Assembly (NCBI GenBank): GCA_019426215.1
Contig: WHWC01000104.1
Location: 62,001-126,000 of the forward strand
Length of the DNA: 64,000 nucleotides
Direction: 5' to 3'
Source: Buddleja alternifolia
Lineage: Eukaryota; Streptophyta; Magnoliopsida; Lamiales; Scrophulariaceae
How positions within the stretch are numbered: the stretch's first letter is position 1; every line of letters begins with the position of its first letter. Positions 20,185-32,516 of this stretch are shown here, one piece after another. The notes beneath the pieces are model-generated. The model ran no database searches. It had not been told where the DNA came from and was given only the letters and a program-made list of their open reading frames with translations. A program made the position numbers and the translations under genes.

Positions 20185-23100
20185 ATGGATCGAAGTTGGA
20201 TTGTAGCGGATCGTATGTCGGAGCAATATGGGAAAGGGGTGAAAGAATTCATCGACTTTGCGGTTGAGCATGCATCGGATCCGACTAGGATTAGTTGTCC
20301 ATGTTTACGTTGTTGTTTTGGAAAGAGAATTAGTCCACGTGACTTGGAAGATCATTTGGTGTGTAATGGAATTGATAAAAGCTACACACGATGGACAAGA
20401 CACGGTGAAAGCAGTGCCACCTCAGCTGATTTGGGTGATACATCATATCGATCAGTAGATTTTGACATGGATGATTATGAGCCTGATCGTTTGGAGGAGA
20501 TGACCAATGTGATCGAGGAGGATTTGCGAAATTGTCCCAAGATGTTCGACAATTTGACAAGTGATTCAAAGACACCCCTGTATAGTGGTAGTAATTTCAC
20601 AAGATTGAAAGCAGTCCTAAACCTCTACAAGTTAAAAGCTAACAATGGGTGGAGTGATAAGAGTTTCACAGACTTACTTGGTCTATTAAAAAGTATGTTA
20701 CCCGATGATAATGTGTTACCTAATCGTACTTATGAGGCTAAGAAGATGTTAACTGCAATTGGCATGGGATTGAGAGGATACATGCTTGTTTCAATGATTG
20801 CATCTTGTTTAGAAAGGACTATGCATCATTGACGGTGTGTCCCAAATGTGGCACCTCACGGTACAAGAAGAATGGATCTGCTCCTGTCAAAACAACATGG
20901 TATTTGCCCATAATACCTAGATTTAGACGCATGTACAGTAGTGAAGCGTTTGCCAAGGACTTGACATGGTATGCTGATAGAAGGCTTGAACAAGGGATTG
21001 AAGATAACAAGATTAGACATCCTTCAGATTCTCCTCAATGGAAAAAGATCGATAATGATTTCCCTGAATTTAGGGAAGAACCAAGAAATTTACGCCTTGT
21101 ATTGGCTACAGATGGAATGAACCCACATGGCTTGCAAAGTAGCTCACATAGTACATGGCCGGTGATTTTGATGATCTACAACCTACCCCCTTCGCGATGC
21201 ATGAAGCGAGAGCATATTATGATGCCTATACTAATTTCCGGGCCGAAACAACCTGGAAATGATATAGATGTCTACTTGGCCCCTTTAATTGAGGATTTGA
21301 AAGAGTTATGGGAGACCAGTATTAAAGTGTATGATGGGTTTAGAAAAGAGAGCTTCAATCTCAGAGTTATGTTGTTTGGTACAATCAATGATTTTCCAGC
21401 AAGAGCTAATCTCGATGGATATGGTGTACATGGGCAATGTGCATGCCCCATATGTGTCAAGAGTACAGATCAATATAGACTCCCACACTCTCAGAAATAT
21501 GCATTCCAAGGGCATCGAAGATGGTTGAATCGAGAACATCGATATCGTCGATGGAAGAAAGCTTTCAATGGGAGCATAGAAGAATGTCGAGCTCCTAAGT
21601 GTTTGACCGGTGAAGAGGTGTTTGAGAATGTAAAAGACTTGGATATCAAGTTCGGAAAGACTTTTGCAGGCGGCCTTGCAAAAACTGGGTGGAAAAAAAG
21701 GTCAATTTTTTTTTATTTGCCGTATTGGAAATCTTTACATGTTAGACATTTTCTTGATATAATGCATATTGAGAAAAATGTATTTGATAGTGTCATTGGT
21801 ACTCTTCTAAATGTGCCCGGCAAGACAAAAGATGGAGTAAAGGCAAGGTTGGATTTAGTTGAAATGAAGATAAGAGGTAAATTGGCACCAACAATGAAGG
21901 GAAAACGTACTTATTTACCTCCAGCAGCTCACACGCTATCTAGAAAAGAAAAAATTGCATTATGTGAGTTTCTTTGTGGAGTGAAAGCTCCCGAAGGGTA
22001 TTCTTCAAACATTAGCAGTCTTGTATCAATGAAGGACTTGAAGCTAAAGCATATGAAGACTCATGATTGTCATGTAATCATGGATCATTTGCTACCAATT
22101 GCTTTACGGGCCATTCTGCCAAAAAAGGTGAGAGAAACGATAACTAGATTGTGTTTCTTCTTCAAAGCAATGTGGAGCAAGGTGTTTGATCCTGAACAAT
22201 TGCCTGCACTTCAGAAACAACTTGTCCTCACTTTGTGTGAGCTTGAGATGTATTTCCCACCCGCGTTTTTTGATATAATGACTCACCTACCTATTCACTT
22301 GGTTAGAGAGACACAACTTTGTGGACCAGCTTTTATGAGATCTATGTATCCGGCTGAGCGTTATATGAAGGTATTGAAAGGCTATGTGAAAAATCGTAGC
22401 CGGCCGGAAGGTTGCATTGTTGAGCGGTACATAGTTGATGAAGCTATTACATTTTGCACAGAATATCTGAATGATTCTAACGTTGCAGAGCTTCAAAAGT
22501 CTCCTGTTGGGGGGGGGGGAACAGAAGGAGAAAGCGTAATTGGAAAGCAATTAGTGAGTGTTCCTAGCACACAAAAGGATCAGGCACACCTATATGTGCT
22601 CCACAACACCGATGAGGTTGAGCCATATGTTGAAGAGCACAAGGACCAACTTAGGAGAATAAATTCAAGTAAAATGAAAGTTGGATTTCAAGAGAACATA
22701 ACAAGAGTTTTATCGATTGGTTCCGAAAGTGTATTCAAGAGAAACAAAATGAGAATTCACTTTCAGTTTCAGATAAATTGGCACGGTTGTCGGTGGGCCC
22801 GGGCAGATTCGTATTTTGTCATTCGGGTTATCGTATAAATGGTGTCACATTTTATACAAAAGACCAAGATGAACGGAGTACAATGCAGAATAGTGGGGTG
22901 AGTCTTGTAGCTGAAGCAATGCATATCTCAAGTGCGAAAGATAATAGCCCTATCTATGCCACTTTACCATATTATGGGGTGATTGAACGTATATGGGAGC
23001 TGGATTACAGTTGGTTTCGGGTGCCTGTATTTGGGTGTAGGTGGGTTGACCATAAAAATGGTGTCGATGATAGTGAAATAGGTTTTACTCGAGTAGACCT

Positions 23101-23458
23101 TGAAAAGGTGGGATACAAAGATGAACCTTTCATTTTGGCATCTCAAGCTAAACAAGTGTTTTTTGTCACCGATCCTGTCGATAAGAGGTGGTCCATTGTT
23201 TTATCGGCAAACAAAAATACTTGTATTGAGGATGATGGCCTATATAATGAAGATGATGGAGGAAATCCTATCTTAGGTGGTTCACAATCCACAAATAGTG
23301 ACGGTGACTTGGATATCAGTGATGATGAATTGTATATGCGAGAAGATCACCAAGAAGGGATATGGATTAATCCTTCTGTTCGTCGGCGTACTAAACAAAA
23401 TGGTCGTACTGAGGGATCACAAAAGATTAGTAAACCAGCGACAAAAAGAAAACGATGA
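20185..23458 (+). pseudogene. TNPD/Tnp2-like CACTA transposase, with two single-base frameshifts
   Basis: The ATG at 20185 opens MDRSWIVADRMSEQYGKGV, the Transpos_assoc domain (about residues 1-75, with CPCLRCC). A first frameshift near 20775 moves reading to the frame 20805-22838, which continues HACFNDCILFRKDY and VCPKCGTSRYK. The Transposase_21 (Tnp2) core follows with TDGMNPHGLQSSSHSTWPV and DIDVYLAPLIEDLKELW, then a DUF4218-like part (to about 22430). A second frameshift near 22695 moves to the frame ending 23458, a DUF4216-like domain (GYRINGVTFYTK, QNSGVSLVAEA) with an acidic, basic-ended tail. Total about 1,080 codons. This enzyme cuts the element ends. Each break fits one missing base. 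Confidence 0.9.
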
Positions 23459-23817
23459 AAGGTATTTGAACTTATTTGATAATTATATGAGTAACTTATT
23501 TGAACTCTTTTGTTAAGTATGCAGTTAAAGTGTAAATTATATTGAACCAGCTTGTAATATTATATTAGTGAATGAGTTACACTAACTTCTGTATTTTTTT
23601 GCTTTTGTAGGTCGATACCGTATACCACCACAGTCACCCTCTCCTCCGCCACTACCACGACGACCACTACCAATGTAAGCTTATCAATATTTGGTTTTGT
23701 ACTTTTTGATGTGATTTATATGATCCAACTGATTAATGATGTGATTAATGCATATATATTTATTTTCGTTTGTTGTTGTTGAAATATTTGAATTTTCACT
23801 TATGAAATCTTGTAGAT
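23459..23817 (+). other. CACTA 1 intergenic/intron segment between the two genes
   Basis: AT-rich sequence holding one possible small exon, 23611-23679, bounded by TTTTGTAG and GTAAGC and rich in CCACCAC/GACGACCAC. In CACTA 2 the equivalent acceptor is followed within four bases by the second gene's ATG, so this may be an optional 5' UTR exon of the second gene. Confidence 0.45.
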
Positions 23818-26800
23818 GGATTCTGGAGGTGCTGCAAACCCAAGTGTTGAAAGTGAGATACGGAGAGGTATTACAGCAATGAAGAAAGTAATAAAGGCCA
23901 AAAGTAAAGGCATAAAGCTACAAGTTGGTTGGAACGAGTATGGTCAACCAGTTGACCCAAATAAATCAACTTTTGTTGGTTACATTGGCGTGATAGCTCG
24001 TGACAGGGTCCCTATTACTATCAGTGATTGGCGCAGCGTCCCTGCAGCAATAAAATATGCCATTTGGAATGAAATAGCTGTAAGTTAGTTATTATATATT
24101 ATGTTTTTAATTGGTAAATGTAGTTTTTTTTTCTCTAAATTAACATTTTTTATATACTTTGTTCTTTGTTTTTTATAGTTGGCCTTTGATATTGACGAAA
24201 GTAGACAGAAGTTCGTCTTAGCCGAGGCTGGGAAGCTAGCTCGAAACTACAGGAGCTACTTGACCAGAATCTGGGTAGAGGATGATGATGGGAACATTAA
24301 TTCAAGCCCACCCAAAAATATCGTATATCTCAAGAAGATTGGACAAAATTTGTAGAAATACGCCAAAGTGAAGCTTTTCAGGTAATTATTTTAATTTATG
24401 GTTTCATTTTAATTTATTTGAAACTATATACATTGACTAATGCCTTGATTATATAATGAACAGCAACTACGTAAGGAAAATCGGAAAGAGCAAAGGAACC
24501 TGAATATCCTTACAGGGCATCACGTCTTGGATATGCTCAAGTGGAGTATATTGAGGTACGTAGTTCGTTACAAGTTGTAATTCTAATCAAATTTCCTTAC
24601 AAATTTTCTAATCAAATTTCCTTAATTACAAATTTTCTAATCAAATTTATTTCCTTACAAATTTTCTTATATAGAAGCATAAAAGAAAGGATGCTGGGTC
24701 AGATGTCACAGAGGTGACACGAGCACTAGTGTGGAGGGTTGCACATTCTGACAGCCAGAACAAGATTGATAATGTCAATGTTAAAAGAGTAGTGGAATCA
24801 ATGGTGAGTTATTTGCAATTTTAGTTATATAGTGTGTTGTATGTTTTTTTAAAAATAATTTTAAAATAACAAATTTTTGTATTTTTTAAATGTATTATTA
24901 CAGGAAAGCTTATCACAGGAGGGTAGCCACAGTGGACCCGAGAAGACCCGGAATGATATACTGGCTATAGCTCTTAAAAAGAAGGAGCATCCGGGTCGAG
25001 TTAGGGGTGTAGGCTTTGGGGTATCCCAAAAAGATTACTTTTCGGATTCAAAGCCTTCAAAAAATACGGTGATTGATAGCTTGCAAGACACGGTTCAAAT
25101 GCTCACTCAATCACTATTCGAATTGCGACGCGAGTTTGAGCAGCATAGGGCGTCTGGGTCGCAGCAGCCACATACAGAAGAGGCGGTTTCTTTGAAAGAT
25201 AGCTGCCCAGAAGTGAAAGACCTTCCTCAGGTAATTAATGAAAAGCATATTGTTTAGTGATAATGTAACTTACAATCCTATATTTCTGTATGATATACAA
25301 CATTTTCTAATATAATGGTATATATATATATATATATGTAGGATGTGGTGCAGTGTCAATTAGCACTTTCTACACCGTGTTATCGTTTGGTGGCAAGAGG
25401 AACAATGTACAATCAACCAAAGGATAGAACATTGCATACATGTCCATTAGCCTCCCACCTCGTGAAAGTGTCGATTGACATTGCAATTGAAGATATTGCA
25501 CCCTTACCAGTCCCTCTCGATGATGAAGGAGTGTTCACAGTATCTGAGGCTGTGGGATACATGGTTGCTTGGCCTAAGAGTCTTGTGATTGTCGGTGATG
25601 CATCGGTACGTAATTATTAATAGCTAGTCATTATTAAATTATAACAATTGTTTAATGTTAATAAATATACTTTCATTGATAACGCCCACGTTTTGTTTTC
25701 TTTTGCTTATAGTCTCTCGGAAAATCCAAATCATCACTCGGAAAAAGCAAATCAGAGATGACGAAGCACTCACATGTCAAAAATACACCTCTAGTGGCCA
25801 ACCCTCCTTCTCTAGTGGCCAACCCTCCTGCTCCACGCCCTAATTCACTTGCAATTCTTGAAAGGTTCTTTGGGATGATGGCTGCTGATAACACTATCCG
25901 GATAGACATACCCGAGGAAATCTTCAATATCCCCTTTCCAGAATATATTGGGTGGGAGGAGATCGGTGACTTTGTGCATAAAGAACAGATAGGAGCCTCT
26001 ATCATTACTGCTTACATCAAGTAAGTTTTTAAATATTAATTAATAAAAAGTAAGCTTTTAATTAAATTATTTTACTGCATTAATTTGAACTATGTTTATT
26101 TTTGTTACTCAAATTTATTTTATGCTCAATTGTAGGTGTTTGTGGGTTAATCACGTGGTCCCCGAACAAAAACAAAATAAATTCGGGTTCCTTAGCCCAC
26201 ATTCTATATCTGCGGGAGCAGGAATTACTCCCACGCAGCGTGTTGACAAATCGCAATATATAGCAAATACTATGATAGCTAGTGCACTGGAGGGGAAGTT
26301 GTTTCTTGCACCTTACAACTCCGGGTGAGCTACTAAAGACACATTGTTATTTTGTAAAATTTGTTACGTAGGCATAACTAATTAAAAATTTTCTTTTGAA
26401 TATGCTGATTAGGGGCCATTGGTTGTTGCTCGTGATTGATCCAATTAAAGAGATCGTTTATTATTTGGATTCTTTGCACGGTAATCCAAATAACCGACAT
26501 GATATGAAAGATATGATCAATCAGTAAGTTTTATCATTCAATTAAATGTATCCATTATATTATATTTAATATTAAGTTTAAAGTATATATATTATAACTA
26601 GACTTCATATATATATATTTGCTTGATATTGACATATTTCCTTGAATTTTTGATGTTTTTAACAGCGCTGTGTTGATGTTTCGAGCAAATAAAACAACCA
26701 AAAGATCAAATCAAAAAACAAGGCCTGTACATGGAGTTGTATACAGGTTAGTTTAATTATATTATTTTAATTATAGTTTCAAGAAATTATTCGTATAAAA

Positions 26801-27141
26801 GTTATTTGTTCTAATACAATTTTGATTTGAATTTAATTTGTAGTGCCCCATTCAAATAAATGCCATAGATTGTGGGTTCTTCGTCATGAAATTCATGAAA
26901 GATATTATTAGACACGGAGAATCTATAATCCCACCCGCGGTATGCATAATTCTAATTAATATTAATCAAATTCTAATGTCCCTTTTAAGTTATTAAACAT
27001 TTTTGTTGGATTTTAATATTTGTCTTGCAGTACTTTGCTGATTGTCAGTACGCCTCTTACACTATAGCGCAACTTGATGAAGCACGTTCTGAATTGGCAC
27101 AATACATTTTTAAATGCGCTTTTGATATGCCGGCGGTGTAA
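23818..27141 (+). pseudogene. CACTA second gene: Transposase_24 (Ptta/En/Spm) domain fused to a Ulp1/C48-like cysteine protease, 12 exons
   Basis: Exons by GT/AG and frame: 23818-24079, 24179-24381, 24464-24555, 24675-24803, 24904-25230, 25342-25605, 25713-26020, 26136-26324, 26413-26523, 26666-26746, 26844-26939, 27031-27141. Exons 1-5 encode a Ptta/En/Spm-type plant transposase region (WNEYGQPVDPNKSTFVGYIG, VPITISDWRSVP, HPGRVRGVGFGVSQKDYF). A linker follows, then a C48 peptidase: GHWLLLVIDP with the His in exon 9, YYLDSL with the Asp, and Q-x-N-x-x-DCGFFVM with the Cys in exon 11. One missing base in exon 2 breaks the frame, judged against CACTA 2. Such protease fusions are known in plant CACTA and MULE elements. 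The substrate (SUMO-like or element protein) is unknown. Confidence 0.8.
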
Positions 27142-27676
27142 GTTGAAAATTATTGTAAATTTTTATTTGATTTAAAAGCAGATATTAGTTTATATTGGTT
27201 TATTGTAAACTCGTTATTATTTGTAATTATTGGAGATTATTATTTGGTGAATGAAATTAATTTTGGATTTGAATTTGTTGTTTCTGTTGAGCAATTGGTT
27301 TGTTTTATGTGTTATTGATGAGTTGAATTTTGAGCTTGTGGGAAGGATATAGCTCTAGCTGAAATTATAACAGAAAAAAATAAAAATAAAAAAAAATCAT
27401 GTTACAGCGGTTCGTTGATGAACCGCTATAACAGGTATCCTGTTACAGCGGTTCAGAAAAGAACCGCTGTAACAGGCTACGGCTTTTACACTTAATTTTT
27501 TTTTATTTACCTATTACAGCGGTTCGTTATTGAACCGCTGTAATAGGGCTCATTTTACAGCGGTTTTTAACCGCTGTAATAGTAAACATACCAATTATAG
27601 CGATACGTATTACAGCGGTTAAAACCGCTGTAATAGTGAAAAAAAACCGCTGTAACAGACCTCTTCTGTACTAGTG
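27142..27676. promoter_or_regulatory. CACTA 1 3' UTR and 3' subterminal inverted-repeat array
   Basis: 27142-27400 is T-rich 3' UTR with no gene. 27400-27676 holds at least eight GTTACAGCGGTTCG/CGAACCGCTGTAAC-type units arranged as hairpin pairs and ends in the CACTA terminus. It mirrors the 5' array and would be the right-end binding region for the transposition complex. Confidence 0.75.
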
Positions 27677-28340
27677 TATGCTACCGGTGGTTTAAGTCTT
27701 GCGAATATGTTCAATATGCAATGCTCACAATCAAATCAAGAGATAAATCAAGACTCAAGTAATTAATCAACACTTAAAAGCTCAAGTAAAAATATACCTC
27801 CATGAATTCTCGGATGAATTCTTCTTGATACAGGATAAGAGTGCTCGATTACAGTACTGCTAACAAACTACTTTACGCTACTGACTAAGTAATCTAGAAT
27901 TAAAAATTACACTAAGCTTAATTAAGCCTAACTACGTCTAAGATTACTAAAGCTATTGAAAGAAAGAAAGTAATTCTGCAGAGTTTGTCTGATTGTGTCT
28001 GTCTGTTCTTTTCTTTTTTTCGCATACATATACTCCCGGCCTTCCTTCTTGGTTTTCTTGTAACCTCCACGTTCGCCACTTCTCGGAAACTGTCATTAAC
28101 TTCCTTTTTGAATTCCTTTGCTTCGCGCGTCTCCAATGCAGCTTATTGGTCTTTTGGGCTCTCTTCCTCTCTCAGATTCGATTGTTGGGTTCTCATCAGC
28201 CTATGTCTTGTCATCTCTTGAATTTAATGGGCCTTGTCCTTACCTATTTATGAACCCAACTTCCTTCTTTTCAAATTTCTTCCATTTGGGCTGTTTGGGC
28301 TTTATGACTCGAAAGCCCGAATTATTTTATAATATAAACA
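27677..28340 (-). repeat. 3' LTR of the Tat element, main fragment
   Basis: After the duplicated TAT the LTR continues GCTACCGGTGG and ends TATAAACA at 28340. It contains a minus-strand TATA-like ATAAATAGG near 28243-28251 and a CTCTCAGATTCGATTG stretch. Compared with the right LTR it lacks one 36-base tandem unit and has scattered substitutions. Confidence 0.9.
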
Positions 28341-29300
28341 AATGCCCCCCATAATACATGTGGACGTTTTGACTTTCAAGTTCTTATGTATTAAAAAGAC
28401 ATGTCCTCTTGTAAGCGACTTTTCATATTTTTGGGCGGGTATGGAAATATGTGCCTCTTGATGACAAACGTCCGAGGCTTTTCATTTTCTCACTAATTAA
28501 TAGGTGTGTCTTTTCATCATCGGGCACTTAAAACCCTCTAAATATTCGATGATCCTTTTCTATAAAAACATAACCCTCTTGATTCCTGACTTTATGTCCC
28601 TCTCTCTTCATCTTCTTCGAGCGAATTCGCATACCCATCGTCTTCGAGTGGGTTCGTCCTTTAATCCCTTTGTTTTCGAGTAATAGTGGTTAGACTTTGT
28701 CTTTTCTTCTCAATCATCTTCTTTCGAGTGTCCCCTCATTGTCTTGGGCCGATGGCTGTTCCCCATCATACTGCCGCCCACGACTTGGGTTTTTTGATCC
28801 CTCGAAGCAGCCACTCTCGAATGTGAGGCTGTTGAGGACTTGTACGATATTATCATGGCGTTTCGGGGCCACTATAGCGACATCAAGGTCGCGTCTCTCG
28901 AGGAAACCCATGTTGTTCCTCGATGGTCCTCTGGTCGTCGGGGTCAGCTTCTCAACCATCTGACCTTGGGCCATTAGGAGAAGTGACGATAACTCTCCGT
29001 TATGTTTGCGAGGGGTAGTCCCAAAGTTGGCTTAGACCACTATGAACAAGCCTGTCAATGGGTGGATAGGCAATACTGACGTTTTTTCATGGTTAAATTG
29101 ACTTCAGCAATTTCATTTGAAATGGACAAACAATCGAATCATGGGGCTTATTCGAATAACCTGTTACCAAACACTTCCCTTTCGAGCACGTGCTGACAGA
29201 TGCCCTGGCCTTTTCGTGGCATCCTTCATACAACTGCTTTATATTACCTTGAGGATTCCTGACGATAACACTTGAGGATGTGGCTTTAATTATTGGGTTG
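28341..29300. other. Tat element: PPT-side spacer and start of the antisense gene
   Basis: 28341-28352 (AATGCCCCCCAT) is the probable polypurine tract on the minus strand. The rest is C/T-rich with recurring TTCGAG. 28560-28700 has a leader-like feel on the plus strand (TATAAAAAC near 28561, CTCTTCATCTTCTTCGAG), suggesting the promoter and 5' UTR of the antisense gene. No intact reading frame. Plus-strand fragments near 28810-28970 could be a decayed first exon. Confidence 0.45.
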
Positions 29301-32300
29301 TCTCCCCATGGCACCATACTACCAACCGGAGAAGCGATTAGTGAATATCGAGCCCTTTTGGTATCTTCGTCAGAGTGGCTTAAGTGTCATGGTAAGAGTT
29401 GAGGTGCCAATATTGCATATTCTACCTTGGTCAAACATTTTACTGAGTGTGGAGATCCAGTTCCAGCCTTCGAGGAGGTATTGTTCCTGAATTTTATCTT
29501 TTCTCGTTTATTCATGAACTCTGGTTGTGTTGTAAACAAGACCTTCATCTCTCTTTCTGCCAACATTGCAGCTACTATGGGGCCCATCGAATTAACTCTC
29601 CTAGTTTTGTCCCAATTTTACCGTATGATGTTCCACCTTCACCGGGACCCTTCGAATGCCAAGAGATTATCAGGCCCCTTATGGTTGTTGTCATTTTGGG
29701 CTTTTGTTTATTACCCCGAACTGTTAAACATCAGGACCCCCGAGTCCTTCGAAGAAGCATCTCGAGCCTCTTCTATTTTCAAACCCGTCTCGAGTTGGGT
29801 CTGTTATGGGGAAGTTGCTATTAACTTACTAATCCCCCTCGAGAATGCCTCATATCTTTTAGCCTTGAGCACCATTTACAACCCTCTCTATGTCTCAACT
29901 TGGTGCCCTTTCTTCGAGGCAAGGTACGGACAGGAGTCTTCCCATTGGTCTCACACTGCTCTTCTGATATGGTTAAGAGACATTGACTCCTTGAGGTGTT
30001 CTGATGATGATCGTCATTATTGGTGCTCTGTTCTATCATCTCGAGACTTATTATATGCAAACAACAATCCGGGTGTCGAGGTTTACAACCCCCAGGTAAA
30101 TCTAAGGCTTTTTCCTTTGAATATGTAATCCCTTTTTCGAATTCATAACGCTTTATCGAGTACATATTCCCCTATCCTTGACCGGTTATTTTTGTTCCCT
30201 GTAGCTATGCTTGAGAAAATTTGGCCTTACCCAGAGCTTTGCACTGCCCTTTTTGGGAACGATGAACCGCCCGTGGTCGAAAAGGTAATATTCAATCCCA
30301 AAGATCAAAAGAGATCGAGCGGAAATAATTATTCGAGGGATGCCCGCTTGTGAAGTCGTTCATATCCCCGTTCTTTCTTTTTGTAGAATCTTTCGAATGG
30401 AGCAGTGTTTCGCTGACTTCTGGAATCGTGTTTTGCAACTCAAGTTGGTCACCGACGCTGCCAGAATTTGCACAGGTTCTGCAAATGTAGCCGAACTTTC
30501 GAGGCTACTCTCTACTGAGGTATATCAGTAAATGTTTCCTTCCTTTCCTTCTTTTAATTGTTTCCTCCTTGCCAAATATTAACTTTGTTTTGCTCGTCTT
30601 GATAGGATGATGCTTACCTCATCCCTTATGGCTTAACATCTGGCTGGAGATTCGAAAGGGACGATCCTCTCATTCAAGCACATGAAGGGCTATTCCAAAC
30701 CTTGCGAGAGTCGGAAGCTATCACTCGAATTGACCCTAGTACGTACTAGGGTTCGAACCCCCGCGAGTTCTTCCAGAGCGACAAAATTGAAAGCCAGCTC
30801 TTCTACTACTTTGACTCTCGTTACTCGACGACGATGGGCTCTTCTTATTCAAGAAGTTCCCCCTTCTGTAACTGAAGTTCCCCAAACCTCTGTTGAAGAG
30901 GAAGAGGTGGACCCTCAGCCGCTTGTTCGAAGGAGCAATAAACGTCTACGTTTGGAGGAACCGTTCGGGATTTCTGGTAGTTACCTTTATTTATTACCTC
31001 GCTTCTTATATTCCTTTTGCGTACTCAGGAATTTCATTTTCATTCGCCATTTTCTTACGTTTCTCTTTTATGCACTTACCTTTCGTCTTGCCTTTGGTTA
31101 ATTCCTCATAATAATTCATCTTGAAGAAGCTTCCACTTTTCCTTATCGAGAAATAGCTATTGGCACTCCGATGGATGTTCTTTCGAGTCCATCGGCTTCT
31201 CAGTCTTCAGGTAAACTTCATTTGTTTCATTAACTTATTCGATTTTTATGAATTTTGAACGATATAACGTAAATATTCCCTTACCCTTTTCTTCCAGGGA
31301 TTGCTACATGTTCGTTTCCAACCGTCTCGCCACTACCGTCTACCCTCAGATTTTCTTACTTAGCCCTTGGAGTCTCGAGTACCATATTCGTGGATCCAAG
31401 TATACTAATTAGCATTGGGACAGATCGTGTAGGGAATTTTGATTTTCGTGCTCTGCCAATTCCCTCTCCTTCAGTGCAACTCGAAGAAATTGTGGAAGAG
31501 CAAATGTCCAGGCCTCTACCCGAAGGTGTATTTTGTGCATTATACTACTTTAATAGTTTCCCTTTTCCTAGCTCTTTTAACATATTCTTATGATTCTAGG
31601 GGCTGATGATGACCCCGAAATGATCCCCCTTAACCAAGATCTCATGTCGGTGGACTCTCATTCTGCCCCTTCAACTTTGAACGTAACAGCAGCTAGTACT
31701 TCCTCTCTGGAAGGTATAATCCCGAACCTCTCTTTGGGGCTCAGTCTTTTCCTTTAATTTAATTCTTATGGCGTTTGTTATTGTTTTCAGGTCCTGAAAC
31801 CGTCTTCGAGGGATTGCTTCCTTCTATCTCGAATGTGATGGTCATCCCAAGCACTTCTTTCGAAGGTGTGGCTTATCTTCGTTTTATTTCTTAAGCTTTC
31901 TTTTCCTTCGACATTACATTCGAGTAATATGCTATAACATTTTTGGTGTAGATACCTTGGAATTTTCCAAGGTTGATTTTAGTGAAGTGCTTCTTGATAT
32001 CAGGGTTCGACCCAGTGATCCACTGTTATTCAAAAAGTTGCAATTTTACCTTGACGGGGCGTCTTCAAGGCTAACCAAGAAGTGGCTACATATCTTCCAG
32101 TCAACTCGTGAAGTGCTTGAAACTAGCCTTGCCAATTTCCGCGCCTTAATGGCCCAAGGGATCAGCCCCTTCGACGAAGAAGTGTCCGTCGCTCATCGTC
32201 AACAAATCAGTCATCTCCAGGATCGAATTGGCACCTTGGAGGGCACCCGGCAGATTACCTGGATGAAATTGTCTCATTGGATGCCCAAATAGCCGCTCTT

Positions 32301-32430
32301 CAAGCCCGAAGAGAGCAGCTTGTCGTTTTGGCTACCCAAGTCGAAAAAGATGTGGCAACTCTCAATAGTCGAATGGTTCAGTTGAACCATGAGCTCGAAG
32401 AAGTGGTTAAACATGCCCTTCAGGAATGAG
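29301..32430 (+). pseudogene. Antisense accessory gene (aORF) of the Tat element: plant mobile domain-like protein with C-terminal coiled coil
   Basis: Plus-strand, multi-exon gene between integrase and the 3' LTR, antisense to gag-pol. The main exon (about 29310-30094, one in-frame stop near 29399) encodes GTILPTGEAISEYRALLV, LNFIFSRLFMNSG, LVLSQFYRMMFHLHR and GPLWLLSFWAFVYYPEL. These resemble plant mobile domain (PMD) proteins, known as aORF products in Tat elements (family knowledge). It ends at CCCCAG/GTAAAT. Further exon-like blocks with AG/GT edges lie at 30205-30280, 30388-30519, 30605-30750, 31957-32270 and on to about 32428. The last encode a helical, Gln/Leu-rich coiled coil (LDAQIAALQARREQLV). 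Function is unknown. Confidence 0.65.
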
Positions 32431-32516
32431 ATGCTTTCGAATCCTCGCTAGATATTTTATTTACTTGCTTGAATTTTATCAAGTCGTAAATTTTTCTTTT
32501 TTATTTTCCTTTGTAA

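Larger units (their letters stand above)
18338..27676 (+). mobile_element. CACTA (En/Spm) transposon 1, 9.3 kb, two-gene element, TSD TAT
   Basis: The 5' terminus is CACTAGTACAGAA and the 3' terminus ends TTCTGTACTAGTG. The TSD is TAT (18335-18337 and 27677-27679). The undisturbed LTR copy at 40096-40115 reads CTATATATGCTACCGG, which is exactly the pre-insertion site. Subterminal inverted units of AACCGCTGTAATA/TATTACAGCGGTT type occur at both ends. It carries a TNPD-like transposase (20185-23458) and a downstream multi-exon gene (23818-27141) in the same orientation. Single-base frameshifts in both genes suggest it is no longer autonomous. Confidence 0.95.

Noticed and set aside
20819..22550. 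Minus-strand frames of 60-87 codons across the transposase
   Set aside because: They are antisense shadows of the well-supported TNPD-like coding sequence.
28020..28354. Overlapping plus-strand frames in the left Tat LTR (repeated at 40408-40804)
   Set aside because: They occur in both LTRs, are not conserved in frame after the 36-base unit, and are antisense to the LTR promoter; not real genes.
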